Below are positions 51,736 through 63,894 of a DNA stretch of 64,000 nucleotides, piece by piece. The position numbers were made by a program, and so were the translations under genes. The DNA is from Cranoglanis bouderius. Lineage: Eukaryota > Chordata > Actinopteri > Siluriformes > Cranoglanididae. The DNA is taken from NCBI GenBank assembly GCA_023630585.1, contig CM042565.1, positions 16,045,013 through 16,109,012 of the forward strand, read 5' to 3'. The notes under the pieces are model-generated. The model ran no database searches and was not told the origin of the DNA. It saw nothing but the letters and a program-made list of their open reading frames with translations. Numbering within the stretch: the stretch's first letter is position 1; each line of letters begins with the position of its first letter.

Positions 51736-51878
51736 GTCCATCCATCCATCCATCCATCCATCTTCTGTACTGCTTATCCTACACAGGGTCATGGGGGAGC
51801 CTGGAGCCTATCCCAGGGGATTCGGGGCACGAGGCGGGGGACACCCTGGACGGAGTGCTAACCCATCGCACGGCACAA

Positions 51879-51935
<57 letters not shown>

Positions 51936-52066
51936 TTCACACACTACGGACAATTTAGAGATGCCATTCAGCCTGCAACGCATGTCTTTGGATGGGGAAA
52001 GAAACCGGAGTACCCAGAGGGAGCCCCTGAAGCCCGGGGAGAAACATGCTAACCACCGTGCCCCCT
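51736..52066 (+). repeat. dispersed repeat R5, copy 2, with expanded (CA)n
   Basis: (ATCC)n at 51736-51762 leads into CTTATCCTACACAGGGTC, GGAGCCTGGAGCCTATCCC, GGGGGACACCCTGGACGG and CTAACCCATCGCACGGCAC. Then come (CA)26 at 51879-51929, ACTACGGACAATTTAGAGA, GTCTTTGGATGGGGAAAG and GCTAACCACCGTGCC. Copy 1 at 24661 has only a short CA tract at the same place. Confidence 0.85.
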
Positions 52067-53429
52067 CCATTATGCTGTTGTTTTTTGGTATATAAATAAA
52101 GTTATACATTGATTATTATTGTTATTAGTCATAGTCATAGAATGTTTATTTTATTTAAAGCATGTACTTATGTTTATATTTTATTTACTTTCCTGAATGC
52201 ACCGTGTAATTTTAATAAAGTAGGTAGCACCTACTTGTCCATCCTCACAAAGACAAATAACGATTTCGTCAAAAGTAAAAAATAGCCGGATGTGTGCAGC
52301 TGCCTATTCCTGTTCCTCGAGCTTCAGCGTAGGTGTATAAACCTGTAGAACAGATACTGAAGGTGATTTTATTTATTTATTTATTTATTTATTTCCTCTT
52401 TTTGTTTCTGCTGTTCGCTCTCAGCCCAGTGGTTCAGGACATGAGTGGACGGCTTAAACAAAGCTTTCTGGAGTGACCACATGGAATGAATTCACTGCTT
52501 TTGAGGAGTCACGCATCTGCATTGTTCTGCAGTCACATATGCATAGACAGACACACATACACACATACACACACACACCATGTTGAAACAGTGGGTGGGT
52601 GAATTTATCACTGATCATTATGCTGTGAACGTGTAGGATGTGCCGAGACGAGACACAGTTAGACCCGTACACTCTTACATATGTAACATAATGTAAAGTA
52701 AATGTAAATAGGTAACATCCATTCTCCTCATGCAAGCTGCATTCGCATACTGTCAGCCTGCGGGATATTGGAAAGGACATGATCAGCATGACTTGCAGCA
52801 TGATTTGCCCCCCCCCCCTCCCCCCTCCCCTCTCTTCCTCACACACAGGATTTATCTCCTTTTGTGTGCAATTCCAAGTCGATTTGAAAATACTGTATGT
52901 CTACACAAACATTCTGAATAATAGAACTCCAGATATTTTTCTCTTTTCACATATGTATGAAATTATGGTGTAATGCAGCACCAATATCTGTAACTGTGTC
53001 TGTGTACTGCTCCAAATGTTCGTATCTGTATCTAAATCCAAAGTGGGCATGGTCTAAATCAGAAGGATTTTTTTGTCTTTTTTGTCCCCCCCATACAACA
53101 GAAACACTGGAAAACACCCAGATGTAGAAACGGCAGCAGCGTCACCATGGTCGTGACAGTTCCTCAACCTCAGCTGCATCACTCCAGTTCATAAATGGTC
53201 TACACTAGAGATGTGTACAGGTTTTTTTAATCGTGTTTGCACTTCATTCGTTTTGTTTGTACACGTCTGCGATATTTTCTAACCAGACTAGGAAGTTAGT
53301 ATACCTCCACGGCGTCTCTGTTTGTCCTGCAAGCTTTATACTCCTGCCTGCATTACATGAAAGAAAAACCCTCCCTCTTGCAACTTTTTTTTTGTCGTGT
53401 CCTGCGGGATCTTAGTTCCAATGGGATAC
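52067..53429. other. unassigned with short simple repeats
   Basis: (TTTA)n at 52368-52396, interrupted CA repeats at 52549-52578 and a poly(C)-rich run at 52807-52830. No gene seen. Confidence 0.45.
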
Positions 53430-53875
53430 ATTTCATTAAAACCACCTGCCTGTGTAGGTCCCCCGTGAGCTGCCAAAACAACTCTGACCTGTCGAGGCAT
53501 GGACTCCACAAGACCTCTGAAGGTGTGCTGTGGTATCGTTAGCAGCAGATCCTTTAAGTCCTGTAAGTTGAGAGGTGGAGCCTCCATGGATCGAAATGGT
53601 TTGTCCAGCACATCCCACAGATGCTTGATCGGATTGAGATCTGGGGAATTTGGAGGCCGAGTCAACGCCTTGAACTCTTTGTCATGTTCCTCAATCCAGT
53701 ATTGAACAGTTTTTGCAGTGCGGCAGGGCGCATTATGCTGCTGAAAGAGGACACTGGCCACCATTAGGGAATACCGTTGCCATGAAGGAGTGTACTTGGT
53801 CTACAACAGTGTTTAGGTAGGTGGTACGTGTCAAAGTAACATCCATATGAATGCCAGGAGCCAAGGTTTCCCAGT
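53430..53875 (-). pseudogene. Tc1-like transposase C-terminal remnant (DD36E-type spacing)
   Basis: Read on the minus strand, the part from 53875 to 53765 gives HMDVTLTRTTYLNTVVDQVH. A frameshift then leads to the frame from 53764: VLFQQHNAPCRTAKTVQYW, HDKEFKAL, PPNSPDLNPIKHLWDVLDK, PQHTFRGLVESMPRQVR. The second catalytic Asp of the QQD block is His, and the catalytic Glu of NPIE is Lys. Thirty-six residues separate the two positions, the spacing of the DD36E group of Tc1/mariner transposases. The family stop codon is also lost, so the frame runs on through the 3' untranslated part. This is a catalytically dead, frameshifted fragment without its N-terminal domain. Confidence 0.9.
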
Positions 53876-54126
53876 TGTTATTTACTTTAAGACTATCTGT
53901 TCCTATACTTTTCCTATACTATCTGTTCCTATACCTAAAAATTGGGTGGTCTGCCACCAAAGGTGCCATGTTTTAAGTTTTTTTAACATCTCTAGATATA
54001 AATATGAGGAAATGAGAGCTGAAATTTGGATCCATCGTCTAATATTCATCTTTTGCTCTCAACAAATGTCTTCAATATATAGCAAAAACAACAGAATTGG
54101 CCTTGCTGTTCCAATACTTTCAGAGG

Positions 54127-54840
54127 GGACTGCAGATGGTACAGAAGGATGAATGAAGGTATTGTAAGCTAGCAGAGGAAGACGGGTGGACACTGAGCTG
54201 GTTTAGGGTGTATGAAGGACAGATGGAGGGAGGAACAGTAAGCAGGCTGCTAGAAGAGGCTGGATGTTGGGATAGTGAGATGACAGAGAGTGACAAATAG
54301 AAGTTTAGTGAGGATGGATGGATAGGGATTGGGTAAGCAAATAGGTAGATGGTAGGGTTAGATGGATGGAAGGATAGTAAGATGGTAGAGGATGGAAGTG
54401 AGCTATTGGAATGTGCTGGATAGTGAGATGCTAGAAGAAGAATGATGAATGGAGATACAGTGAGCTGGTTGAGGTGTATGGATGAAGAGCGTGAAGCAGT
54501 AAAAGAGGATGGATGAAAGAATGATAGATGGACTAGTAAAAAAGAGGACAAAAAAGAATAATGAGCTGAGAAAGAAGGATGGACAATGGGCAGGGAGAGA
54601 ATAGATAGATGAACAGTGAGATAATGGAGGAGGACGAATGGAAGGATAGTGCACTGGTAAAAGAGGATGGATGGATAGAGAATGGGTTCAGGAATAGGGA
54701 GATGCTAGAGTTAGATGGTAAAGGAAGATGGATAGAGGGATAGTAAGCACATATAGGAGGATGGACTGATGGAGGGATAGTGAGCTCAAAGACTGAGGAT
54801 GGATGGAGGGATGGTGAGTAAAGTGGATTGGTAGGGTATG
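54127..54840. repeat. degenerate GATGGA/ATAGTGAG minisatellite
   Basis: Variants of GGATGGATGGA, ATAGTGAGATG, GAGCTGGT and AGAGGATGG recur at about 45-50 bp over 700 bp. The two Ser-Pro-rich frames on the minus strand (54120-54551, 54403-54654) come from this array. Confidence 0.85.
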
Positions 54841-54911
54841 AGAAAATCATACAATCATAAATGAGGTTCGAAGAGAAACTAACCTCATTCACTCTTTTTT
54901 TTCTTAAATAG

Positions 54912-54980
54912 AGACCACGCTGAGCTCCTCCTGGGACGAAGGGCATCTGAGCTCCAGTGCTCAGCATTCCAAACCCCATG
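54912..54980 (+). CDS. candidate 69-bp internal coding exon, unidentified
   Basis: A strong 3' splice site precedes it: branch-point-like ACTAAC at 54878-54883, 29 nt before the AG, then a pyrimidine tract ending TTCTTAAATAG (54911). A donor GTGAGC follows at 54981. The 69 bp divide by three. In the frame that leaves two bases at the start and one at the end (phase 1-1) the exon is open and contains SSSWDEGHLSSSAQHSKP. Composition is balanced, unlike the AT-rich flanks. I recognise no family. Alternatives: another frame is also open, and on the minus strand a CACCATGGGG context starts a frame over the same bases. No neighbouring exon was found, so this remains a candidate, perhaps a small alternative exon of a large gene. 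Confidence 0.28.
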
Positions 54981-55857
54981 GTGAGCTTCCCACCTCTTCA
55001 GCTCAGCCCAGTGATTTATTTCCCTGACATGGCCTTAATGCTTTCTGAGTTTTCCATACACCATAGAGGATGTTCTGTCAAATCAAAAAACTCTTAAGAT
55101 AGCAGACTCTGCACACCCTGTACTCCAACATTATCCAGTCAAAAGTGAAAAGAGTCATCTGTAAACGACTGCTTCTGTTATCCTACTGCTAAAAAAATAT
55201 GGCGCCCTTGTGTGAATCCATTCGCTTGAGTTTTCAAGTCTTCTGTATTCATACACTGGTGAGAAAACAAGCCATTCATCATGCTTTTGTTTTCTGGCTC
55301 ATATAAATAATGCAGTGGAGCTCAGCTAAGTGCATCTGTTTGCTGTCACACGTCTCACGCATCCTACAGTACCCAGCTGGCCAGATTTCGTTCGTTTGTT
55401 CGCTCGCATTAATCAGTTCTCCGTAGGCATAGACGTGGATTGGATTTGCACTTTGGGTCCATTTTACACTGACACCAGATGCAAAATGAGGACATGATCC
55501 TTCCTAAATCACATTAATCAATTTTTATTATTATAGAAACCACTGTATGTAAATGTTCCTACAAGAATTTTATGTTTTCTACGCTAGAGCTCTGTCGGTT
55601 AACTACTGTGTTTCAGTCATAAGGTAAGTTGCTTGTAATTGAGCTGTTTGCAATTAGTTAGATGATTTAATTATTTTATTGTCGGAATGTAGTGGTATAG
55701 TGTTGGCCATGTTGGAATAGTGGAAGCAAGCTATCGAAAAGTTTAAGAAATAGGAAAAACATACAGAAATACCTTGAAAAGGTACATCGACAGTAATACA
55801 GCCAAGTTAAACCAATATTTTCTGAAGGTAAGATCAGGTGCACTTAAAAAGACTTTA
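54981..55857. other. unassigned sequence
   Basis: A strong donor-like CATAAG|GTAAGT at 55623 exists, but the possible exon before it has stops in every frame. No gene supported. Confidence 0.35.
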
Positions 55858-56031
55858 CATTCACCATTCCCTCAAGTTTCCAATCCCTTGACATCCTCCT
55901 TGCCTCAACTTCCAATTCTCTCAACTTTCCCATTCCCTCAACTTCCAATTACCTTCAACTTTGCTTTTCCCTCGACATCCCATTCCCATAGCTTCCCATT
56001 CTCTTGTCCTTCCCATTCCCTTTACTTTGAT
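55858..56031. repeat. degenerate CCATTCCCTCAACTTC minisatellite
   Basis: About ten imperfect units of 16-18 bp (CATTCCCTCAA, CTTCCAATT). The Pro-Ser-Phe-rich frame at 55774-56148 is this array read as protein. Confidence 0.75.
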
Positions 56032-57984
56032 TTTGTTTTCCTCTTTTTTAAAAAAGAAGAAAAAAATTATATCCTGTTACATTTTACCAAAGGTAAATGT
56101 TTTATAACCAGAGAGTTCTGGGATTTTAATATTTCAGGGAATCATTGAGGGACTGTCAAACACATGAAACTTTGATTTTTGAAAATCCAAGGTCTTAAAA
56201 ACTAAAATGGCACAAACCATCATTTTTACAGTATTTTACAAAATAATATGTATAATAAAAATGAGTTTATTTATTTATTTGTTTGTTTGTTTGTTTGTTT
56301 GTTTGTTTGTTTAAAGAGCAGGTAAATTGACATAGCTCTCGGAAACCCGTGATGCTGAAAACTATGATGTTTATCATTCCCACAATTTATCACACCATTA
56401 CACACCATTTTCCTCCCATTTTCCCAAAGTTATTAATATAAAATGCACATTTTTTGTGTCTAGGTCTGCCAGGAAAGTCTATATCCCTGCAGTCATCCAT
56501 ATTTAATACATATGTACAATAATATATGGCAGTAGTAATATATGACTTCTCTACATTAATCTCGACTGAGTTCTATAGCGCAGCCGTCCATCATCAATTA
56601 TTTAAATGCCTTATTTCTTACTTACGAAATGACTTCAATGGCTTAATAATGCACAGCATTCATCATTCAGCCTTATGGTCCTGGACGCATAATAAATATG
56701 TATTTATCTGTACATGTATGTGGGTATGTGTTGCAAACTAGCCTGGTTTGTCATGTACTTGATAAATTACACCCTTTGCTGAGGGATTTAAGAGGCTAAA
56801 GCTTGCTCATTATTTTCAACATTTTGTTTACACATTTAAAACATACAGCTACTAAAACTCTTTACTCTATGTAGCAACATAAAGAGGTGGAGAAGAAAGA
56901 AATCTATGCATAGACCTCTGTCGACCAACGTTGTGCGGCAGAGCAATTACAAAGCACTTTCGAGGGAAAAAAGATGCAATTACTGAATACCAAAGCTTGA
57001 TAATGCGCTTCATACTCATCCCTTTCAAGGTTTCTTTTTATTTTATTTTATTTTCCCTCTCGTACATCCCCGCCGCTCGCGTGATTTCAACATCGGCCTG
57101 AAGCAAATGGACAGCCATTCAGTGTGCTTTGCGAATCAGTCTTTTCAGGATGAATACATGCCAAACTCTGTGCACAAAACCCCACAAGAAGGTCAACATG
57201 ACTACCTGCATACTGAAGCTAGCATAAAGAATGTTTTTGACATTTTTTAATACGGTTCTGCATCTGATTCTACACTGCGATTTGATTTTAAAAAATTTGA
57301 CTGGAGTTACTGCAGTAAGAAGTACTCTGACTTGGTGAAATAAGGTTTTGATTTCTTTTTTAATTTTTTTAAATTTATTTTTATTTTTGCAGTGTTTACT
57401 GTAAGTGCTGCCGTGTTATTAGTGCTATTAGTTCAGCATCTTTCTTTCCCACCTCTCTGTGTTAATTGCTTGCTCAGTGGTAATTACCTCCCTTATCCTG
57501 TCTTAAAGAGACACCCTCATGCTATTTTGCCTTAATTAAAAGGCTTTTGCTTGGCCAATTCCTAATCAATTAGCTGAACAATAAAATATGTTGACTAATG
57601 TGCTGACAGCTTGGCTTTACTCACTTGCTCTTTCTCTCTTCAACATTCTCTCTTTGTGCGTCTCTCTTTCTCCTGTTATGACCCCGGCTAAGTCAGGCAG
57701 TAGCATACAAAAAAAAGGTGGCGAGTCCAGAATGATTCGATTAATTTTTTTAATTTATTTTAATAAATAGTGGGCATTGATTAAAAAAAGTGTGTATGCG
57801 CTACACAGCACTGTCAAATTTAAGTATATACAAGATATTTAAGAAATCCAAAAAGGCGAGGCACGGATGATATCGAGAACAGGTTATACACAGGTAATTA
57901 TCAGTGGAAACAAGCAAGTGACACAAGACAGGAGAAATGAAGCAAAGGCAACGGTCTACATAGTGATGTGGTATGGAAAGTCAT
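56032..57984. other. unassigned; (TTTG)n and candidate conserved non-coding
   Basis: TTTA followed by (GTTT)n at 56264-56312. The stretch 57390-57600, with TGTTAATTGCTTGCTCAGTG, GGTAATTACC and CAATTCCTAATCAATTAG words, looks like homeodomain-binding-site-rich conserved non-coding DNA. This is a guess from word content only. Confidence 0.35.
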
Positions 57985-58225
57985 CATAAAGAAACCTGGA
58001 AGCTTCAGTCCAACCAATGGGAAACCAATGGGGTGGGAACAAGACACATGGCAATGGACTGGAGCTGAACACAGCGATGGACAAATGCCCATAGCCACAC
58101 TCCAAAATCTAGTGGAAAGACCATAAAAGAAATTATAACAGCAAAGTGGGACTAAATTTGGAATGGGATGTTTAACAAGCACATATGGGTGTGATGGTCT
58201 GGTGTCAATAAACTTTATAGCGTAT
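57985..58225 (+). mobile_element. Tc1-like right-end fragment
   Basis: The block CCACACTCCAAAATCTAGTG, GGAAAGACC, AATTATAACAGCAAAGTGGG, GACTAAATTTGGAATGGGAT and CAAGCACATATGGGTGTGAT followed by GGTCTGGTGTC matches the 3' end of a common fish Tc1 element. There these words are the last transposase codons and right inverted repeat. Stop codons interrupt the coding part. The outer terminus decays after about 58225. Confidence 0.75.
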
Positions 58226-59689
58226 TATTTGTGCTGTGGTTCCCAGTACAGCAGTGACAATTTATCCATATTTAAACCTCATTGATCAGTCTTTTGGTCG
58301 AGTAGTGTGTGCATTCACGACTAGACATTTCCACATTTACAAGTATCTTCGTAACCACTTGCATGTCTTAATCAACCCCAAACAGCCAAGCACTTTCACA
58401 GCACAACTGATTTAGCCACATGAACCACACTTAGCCAGATTTAGCCAATGCTCCTGCGAATGATTTATGAATAAACCTCTTCATATCCAGCACGATAAAC
58501 ATCAGTTATCCAGGAAGCTTGTTTACAGCAGAACAGTCTCTGTATAGGTTTCTAAGAATGTTGTTGAGTTCTTTCTTCTTAAGGTTCTCAGCTTCATTGT
58601 TGCCATAGCAACAATCAGTGATGCCAAGTGCGATGGTATTAATGCGATGTCCTTTGCTATCGAAGTGTCTCACCGCTGGAAATGAGCAATCCTTCGTTTA
58701 GATGTGCGGTAAAGCTCTAATATGGTGTGAGTCGTTATACAAGTAATCTTTATGCTTAAATAACATCAGAGAACATTGGAAGAACATTTCTTTGTTCCTC
58801 TAAAAACCTTGTGGTCCAGGATTCTTCAGCCAAAGATTCTTTCACATGATGAAATATTTATGGTGGGAACTTGATTCTTCAGGAAATGGTTGGTTCTTCA
58901 GGAAACATGGTCTTTCTGTGAAAGGTTCTCTGAAGGACCTTCTCAGTCAGTTGTATTTTGGAGCGTATGTGTCTCCCATCTCTCTTGACAGTCGCCTCCA
59001 AACGTCCTTTCATTTGTGGGTCCGGTTTTCTTTTTCTTCCCTCTCACTCGTTTCCCAGCTTCCCCATTCCGAGCAGTTTTTTTGATCTTGTAAACATCTC
59101 TTCACATGATTTAATGTCTCGTTTTTTTTTCCCCGACCACATTCCATGCTTGTGTGTACTCATTGTGGTTGTAGCCGGGTTATTTTTTTTTTTCCGGCTC
59201 ATATTTCTCATTTATAATGGTTATTTTGTCGATTCTCCGCGCTCCTCTCGCCGCCTGCTTCCTGCTGAAACATCACATTCATGGACGAGATGAGCCGCTT
59301 CCTCACAGACCTGAATGCAAATTTAATATCGCCTTCTCCCTTCTGTCCAACGTGCACAACCTTAGTCAGTATTTATTGCCCTGAGGAATGAGGATTTGTT
59401 TGTTTGACAAATTTTCTGCGCAAGTCGATTTCGCCGCAGTCTTTTTCAGACATGCAAATGGGACAAGGCAATTTAGGACAAACAAATTCATTCTTCTGCC
59501 TCTATTTTCCTGTTTTAAGCCTCTTCAAGCTCATTTAAATATCTCAGGGAACCATTTGTGACTTTTTAAACATGTTTAATCAAAAAAAAGCAAACAAGCT
59601 AATCCTTAAAAATGTGAAAAGTCTCATAGTGCAAGCATCGCTGTATTTTATCATGTTTAAACCACAGACTCTTCAGTGTGCACTGAAAT
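58226..59689. other. unassigned; GGTTCTT-type repeat fragment near 58755-58945
   Basis: Words such as GGTTCTTCAGGAAA and GAAAGGTTCTCTGAAGG at 58755-58945 resemble the GGTTCCT repeat at 1937. The stretch 59230-59420 has mixed composition. Short frames at 58846-59293 have no domain. Confidence 0.35.
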
Positions 59690-61375
59690 CCCACAGTGCA
59701 TCACTGAATTGATGTCCCATACTGTATGGTTTGTGATTTGGGACATGTCCTGGCGATAGTGTAACTTTTGCAGTGGTGTTTATATGGCCTATATAGTGAA
59801 TACGGTCTATGTTTTGGGACACATCCAGATTTGACTGATATCGTGACACATATCTGATGTTCTTTTTATGTAGTATAGTGACAGCTGGCATTTGGGACAT
59901 GTCCCAAACCCAGCTCATTTTGGACGTGTCACAAACCAAGGACCCTATTCACCATAAAGGGCACACAGAAGCCATGAAAAATGTCTCACAATCATCAAAC
60001 TACCTTGCTTGTGTACCAAATCAGTCACTCTTTACTCATATCATTGATGATTAAACATTTGTGTGACCTACAGTATATAGCGAGTCAGGTGTGGTTTGGG
60101 ACGTGACCAAGGTAGCCCAATTTTGGTAAGGTCTTTGCAATAGTGTTTGTGGCCTGCATAATAAGTAGGGGGTGTTATATGGGACACTTATAGTTGACTT
60201 ATGATGGGTAGACATTAGTGATGATTTTTGCAGCCTATATAGCAGGTAGAGTTTGTCATTTGGGACACGTCCACAAAATGGACTGATAATGAGACACTTG
60301 TGATGGTGTTTATATGGGCTATGTATACGTGTGTGTGGTTTGGGACACATACACAATGGACTGTTGATAAGACAATTTTGTTGGTGTTTATGTGGCCTAC
60401 ATAGTGAGTAATGTGTGGTTTGGGACACGAATACAATGAAGTGATAATGAGACAGTTTTTATGAGCTCTATATGGTAAAAAAAAAAGTGCTTAGAGCAGA
60501 AGGTATCTAGAAGGTAGAATAATGATAGTGGAACATTTGTGATGGGTTTCATGGGATCTACATGGTGAATACATTTTTTTGGGGGGAAACATCCAAAATG
60601 GACTGATGATGATGATGATGATGAGACACTTCTGATGTTATTTATGGCACCTATACAGTGAATGATGTGTATGGCTTTGGACAAGTCCACAATGGACTGT
60701 TAACGATAAGACACTTTAGATGGTGTCTATCTGGCTATATACAGAATAGGGTCTGTGATTTGGGACACATCTGAGGTCTTTATGTGGTGTTTGTGTGTCC
60801 TATATGAGTGAGTATAGTGTATGATTTGGGACATGTCCATGATGAGACATTTGCAATGGTTTTTATGTGCTTTACATGAATATAGTGCCTGGTTTGGGAC
60901 ATGATGATGATGATGATGAGACACCAAGGTAGACTGATGCTGAGGGGATGTTTGTGATTGTGGCCTACAGTATATAGGATGTGGTTTGGGACATATCCAC
61001 AATGGACTGTTGATGAGACACTTGCAAGGGATTTTATGACCTCTGTAAAATGAATACAGTGCTTGGTTTGAGACACGTCCACAATTGACTGATGAGACAC
61101 TTGCAATGGTGTTTTTGAGGACTATATAGTGAATATGGTTTATTAATTTGGGACACAACCATAGTAGGTTGATTATGGAAGTTTTTTGTGGCTTATATAT
61201 AGTGAGTAGAATGTTTAATTTATACTTGTGATTGTGTTTATGTGGCCTACATAGTGAGTAGAGTGTGTGGTTTGGGACACTTCCACATTTAACCGATCGT
61301 TAGACACTTGTGATTGTGTTTATGTGGCCTACATAGTGAATAGACTGAAGTTTGGGACACGCCCACAGTAGACTA
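59690..61375. repeat. 1.7-kb minisatellite, about 18 units of 80-95 bp
   Basis: The unit is roughly TTTGGGACACGTCCACAATG, GACTGATGATGAGACACTTG, TGATGGTGTTTATGTGGCC, TACATAGTGAGTA and GTGTGTGG. About 18 diverged copies of TTTGGGACA lie between 59739 and 61355. Short frames on the minus strand (60051-60428, 60397-60690, 60727-61158) read this unit as Cys/His-containing peptide repeats; they are not genes. Confidence 0.9.
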
Positions 61376-62012
61376 ATTCACAATGGTTGTTAGGGTCACT
61401 GCACCATCACATAATGATGAGCAAAGCATGCAGGGTACAAAATCTTTCCATTGGATCCTGAACACTATTCTGTACATTCAGGGGGTTTTTTGTGCTGTAA
61501 TATAGAGAACAGTAACGACATTTCAAACACTAAACCGGGCCCTGTAAATCTCACAAGGCTTCAATTATCGTCTATTTCCGATCCTGTAGACGTGTGTGAA
61601 GCGATCAGCACTTGGGTAAGTGTTAGGAGACAGATTACAGCAAAAATCTGAACTGGCTGGAGGTCCATGAGGACTGAGAGCAATTTTCTCCACCTCACTC
61701 CATAACAGTCCAATGGACTTTGGCTTTTCCTCCATTTTACACGGTCAGGTGCTCTTTGCTCGGCCCTGAGGTCATTTCTCCTGTAGTTTCCATCAAAGGG
61801 ATGTGTCAGTAATCCATCATCATTCTCACGCTGTGGCAGACGAATCCCTTTAGCGAGGTGTCTGCCCGAGTTTTAAGGTTCACACGGGACCCAAGAGGCT
61901 CAGTCTGAAAACATACGAGCTCCAGAAAGGAAAAGGGTACACTACATGGTATAAATACCACAAACGAAACGTGACAGTCACATGATTCTAACTATCACAT
62001 GCAAAGAGTCAA
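61376..62012. other. unassigned sequence
   Basis: No repeat family or gene recognised. Confidence 0.4.
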
Positions 62013-62150
62013 CTGCAGAATTATTGGCACCCTTCATGAAATCATAAAAATGAGCAAAAATACAAATATTTTGCTTTCATGTGAACAAAATATCAGTGAG
62101 AATTACCTAAATGATGCAAATTAGAGTTTTGTCCCCGTTGTTCCTTTGAG
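62013..62150 (+). mobile_element. Tc1-like left-end fragment, GCAGAATTATTGGCACCC
   Basis: Same terminus as the relic at 36011. A possible decayed partner, AGCGTGCCAATATTTATGG, lies at 63395-63415 in the opposite orientation. If the two are paired, R3 copy 2 is inserted inside this older element. Confidence 0.45.
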
Positions 62151-62385
62151 AGAGCCATTAAAATGAGTAGAACCATTTAGAACCCTTGAAGAACTCAATT
62201 GTCTCCTCAACCATCTTTATCAATGCTGCTTCACAAATTTTCTGTCCCAGACTTCCTTTATTTTATTCATTCATTCATTATTTTGATTTACTATTATTTT
62301 ATTTATTTATTTTTATGATTATTATGGCCTTATTTGTGCATAATGATTTTTAATTCTATTTATTGTACATTCTTTACTTGATTAT

Positions 62386-63104
62386 TGTCAGGTATTGTAG
62401 ATGAGGCGGATGCAAGCGCAGATAATTTATTCAGTAAAGTAGAAATCAAAGGCTTGAAAACAAGAACCATAAACGTGAACTGTGTATACGAAGCGAAGAA
62501 CATAAAGGCTATAACGGTACTGTGGCACACACGACAACAGATTGTGTTCGAAAGATCGCATTTACGAGTTGACAAAGTCACCACAAAGTCATAATTACAA
62601 GTGGGGAAACTCGATTTGCCGAGTTGCGGGCGTGTCCGTGAGAAAACATGGTGGAATCAATGGATACAACGTCTGTATTTGACGGTAAATTTGTTATAAG
62701 CTAACTGCCTTGTACAATAACGCTGACGATACAGTTACGATATAATATGTAACAAAGTTTACAGTGGCTTCATAAATTGATTAAAAACATTTTTAAAAAA
62801 AAGCAAAACCCACCTGATGCGCATTCTTTGTTCTTCATTTTCTAGAAGTAGAGTTAAAATCTTGCTGGGTTTGTTGTAGGTAGAGAAGGTACACCGCCAT
62901 CTTGCTACAACCAAAGCGACTTGAACGCACCTGACGTCGTAATTACGACTTCTTTACTTGTAAATACGAACCTTTCAGGAGGCTTTGAACGCACAGTTAA
63001 ATAGTGCTGCTAACAAGGCATAATGAGACACAGGTGAGAGTGATTAATGAGAGCAGGGGCTGATGGGTAATGTAGTTCTGTGGCCCTTTGCTGCTCCCAT
63101 GACA
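62386..63104 (+). mobile_element. dispersed repeat R3, copy 2 with nested insertion
   Basis: Left end TGTCAGGTATTGTAGATGAG, GCGGATGCAAGCGCAGA, AACAAGAACCATAAACG; right end AGCAGGGGCTGATGGGTAAT, GTAGTTC and CCCATGACA. It is about 410 bp longer than copy 1. The extra part (about 62565-63000) contains GTCATAATTACAAGT near its start and CGTCGTAATTACGACTTC, TTTACTTGTAAATACG near its end. This suggests a nested element with TAATTAC-containing inverted ends. Confidence 0.6.
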
Positions 63105-63894
63105 ATTACTATTAATTAATTATTATTATTATTAGCTGACTGTTTTGTGTTAAAAAAGAAACTTTTTTAAAGAAGGTATCTTCTTTGGTTTCCTCACCAC
63201 CTTTATCAGTGTTTGTGTTTGTTTGTTTGTTTGGTTGGTTGTTTGGTGTTGTTCTTTATTGTGTCTAGTGGTATATTTATTATTTATTTATTTTATTATG
63301 CTGTATAATTAAATATCAATAAATTTACTTAAACAACTGACTATGTTTGCATTTCTTGCAATTACTTTGGTGTGCAATTTTGACCAGGCTTTTAAAGCGT
63401 GCCAATATTTATGGAATTGAACCGTATTAGTGTTGTATATGCTGGTTTTTTTTTATTTTTTTTTATTAAAGGTCGCTGTCTAAACGTTTATCATCGTTTA
63501 TAATTGAGCGATATCGCACAAGCAAGAGTGCGGCTATACTGAATATTGGCACGGCTGCATATATTAACAATATTAAGGTATTGTATATTGGCTCTTCTAA
63601 CATGCTGTGTTTGTGACGTTTAGCTAATTCTCGATTACAGTTGATTTGTATTTTGGTTGATTTTTAGTCATTCATGTATCGTTAGGTAGTGTTACATCAG
63701 CTAGCTTTCAGTCTTCGTTTATAGCTAGCGGGTTCCTAGTTAGCTAGCATGCACTTCCTGTCAGGTTGCATTACGTGAACAAGTTTTACATAGCGCTTGT
63801 ATAGAAGCTAGCTTCCTAGCATAGCTGCCTGTCAGTTTGTGGAATATTAGCCAACTAAATCTACCCACGGTAATAATGTCTAGCAATCTGTAAT
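63105..63894. other. unassigned; (TTTG)n and GCTAGC words
   Basis: (TTTG)n near 63210-63245 and several GCTAGC words at 63697-63825. No gene seen. Confidence 0.4.

Noticed and set aside
54120..54979. Ser/Pro-rich frames on the minus strand
   Set aside because: Produced by the GATGGA-type minisatellite.
55538..55623. Possible exon ending in CATAAG|GTAAGT
   Set aside because: Stops in all three frames.
60051..61158. Cys/His-containing repeated peptide on the minus strand, zinc-finger-like at first sight
   Set aside because: Spacing follows the 80-95 bp DNA unit, is not a multiple of three throughout, frames break repeatedly, and there is no C2H2 pattern.
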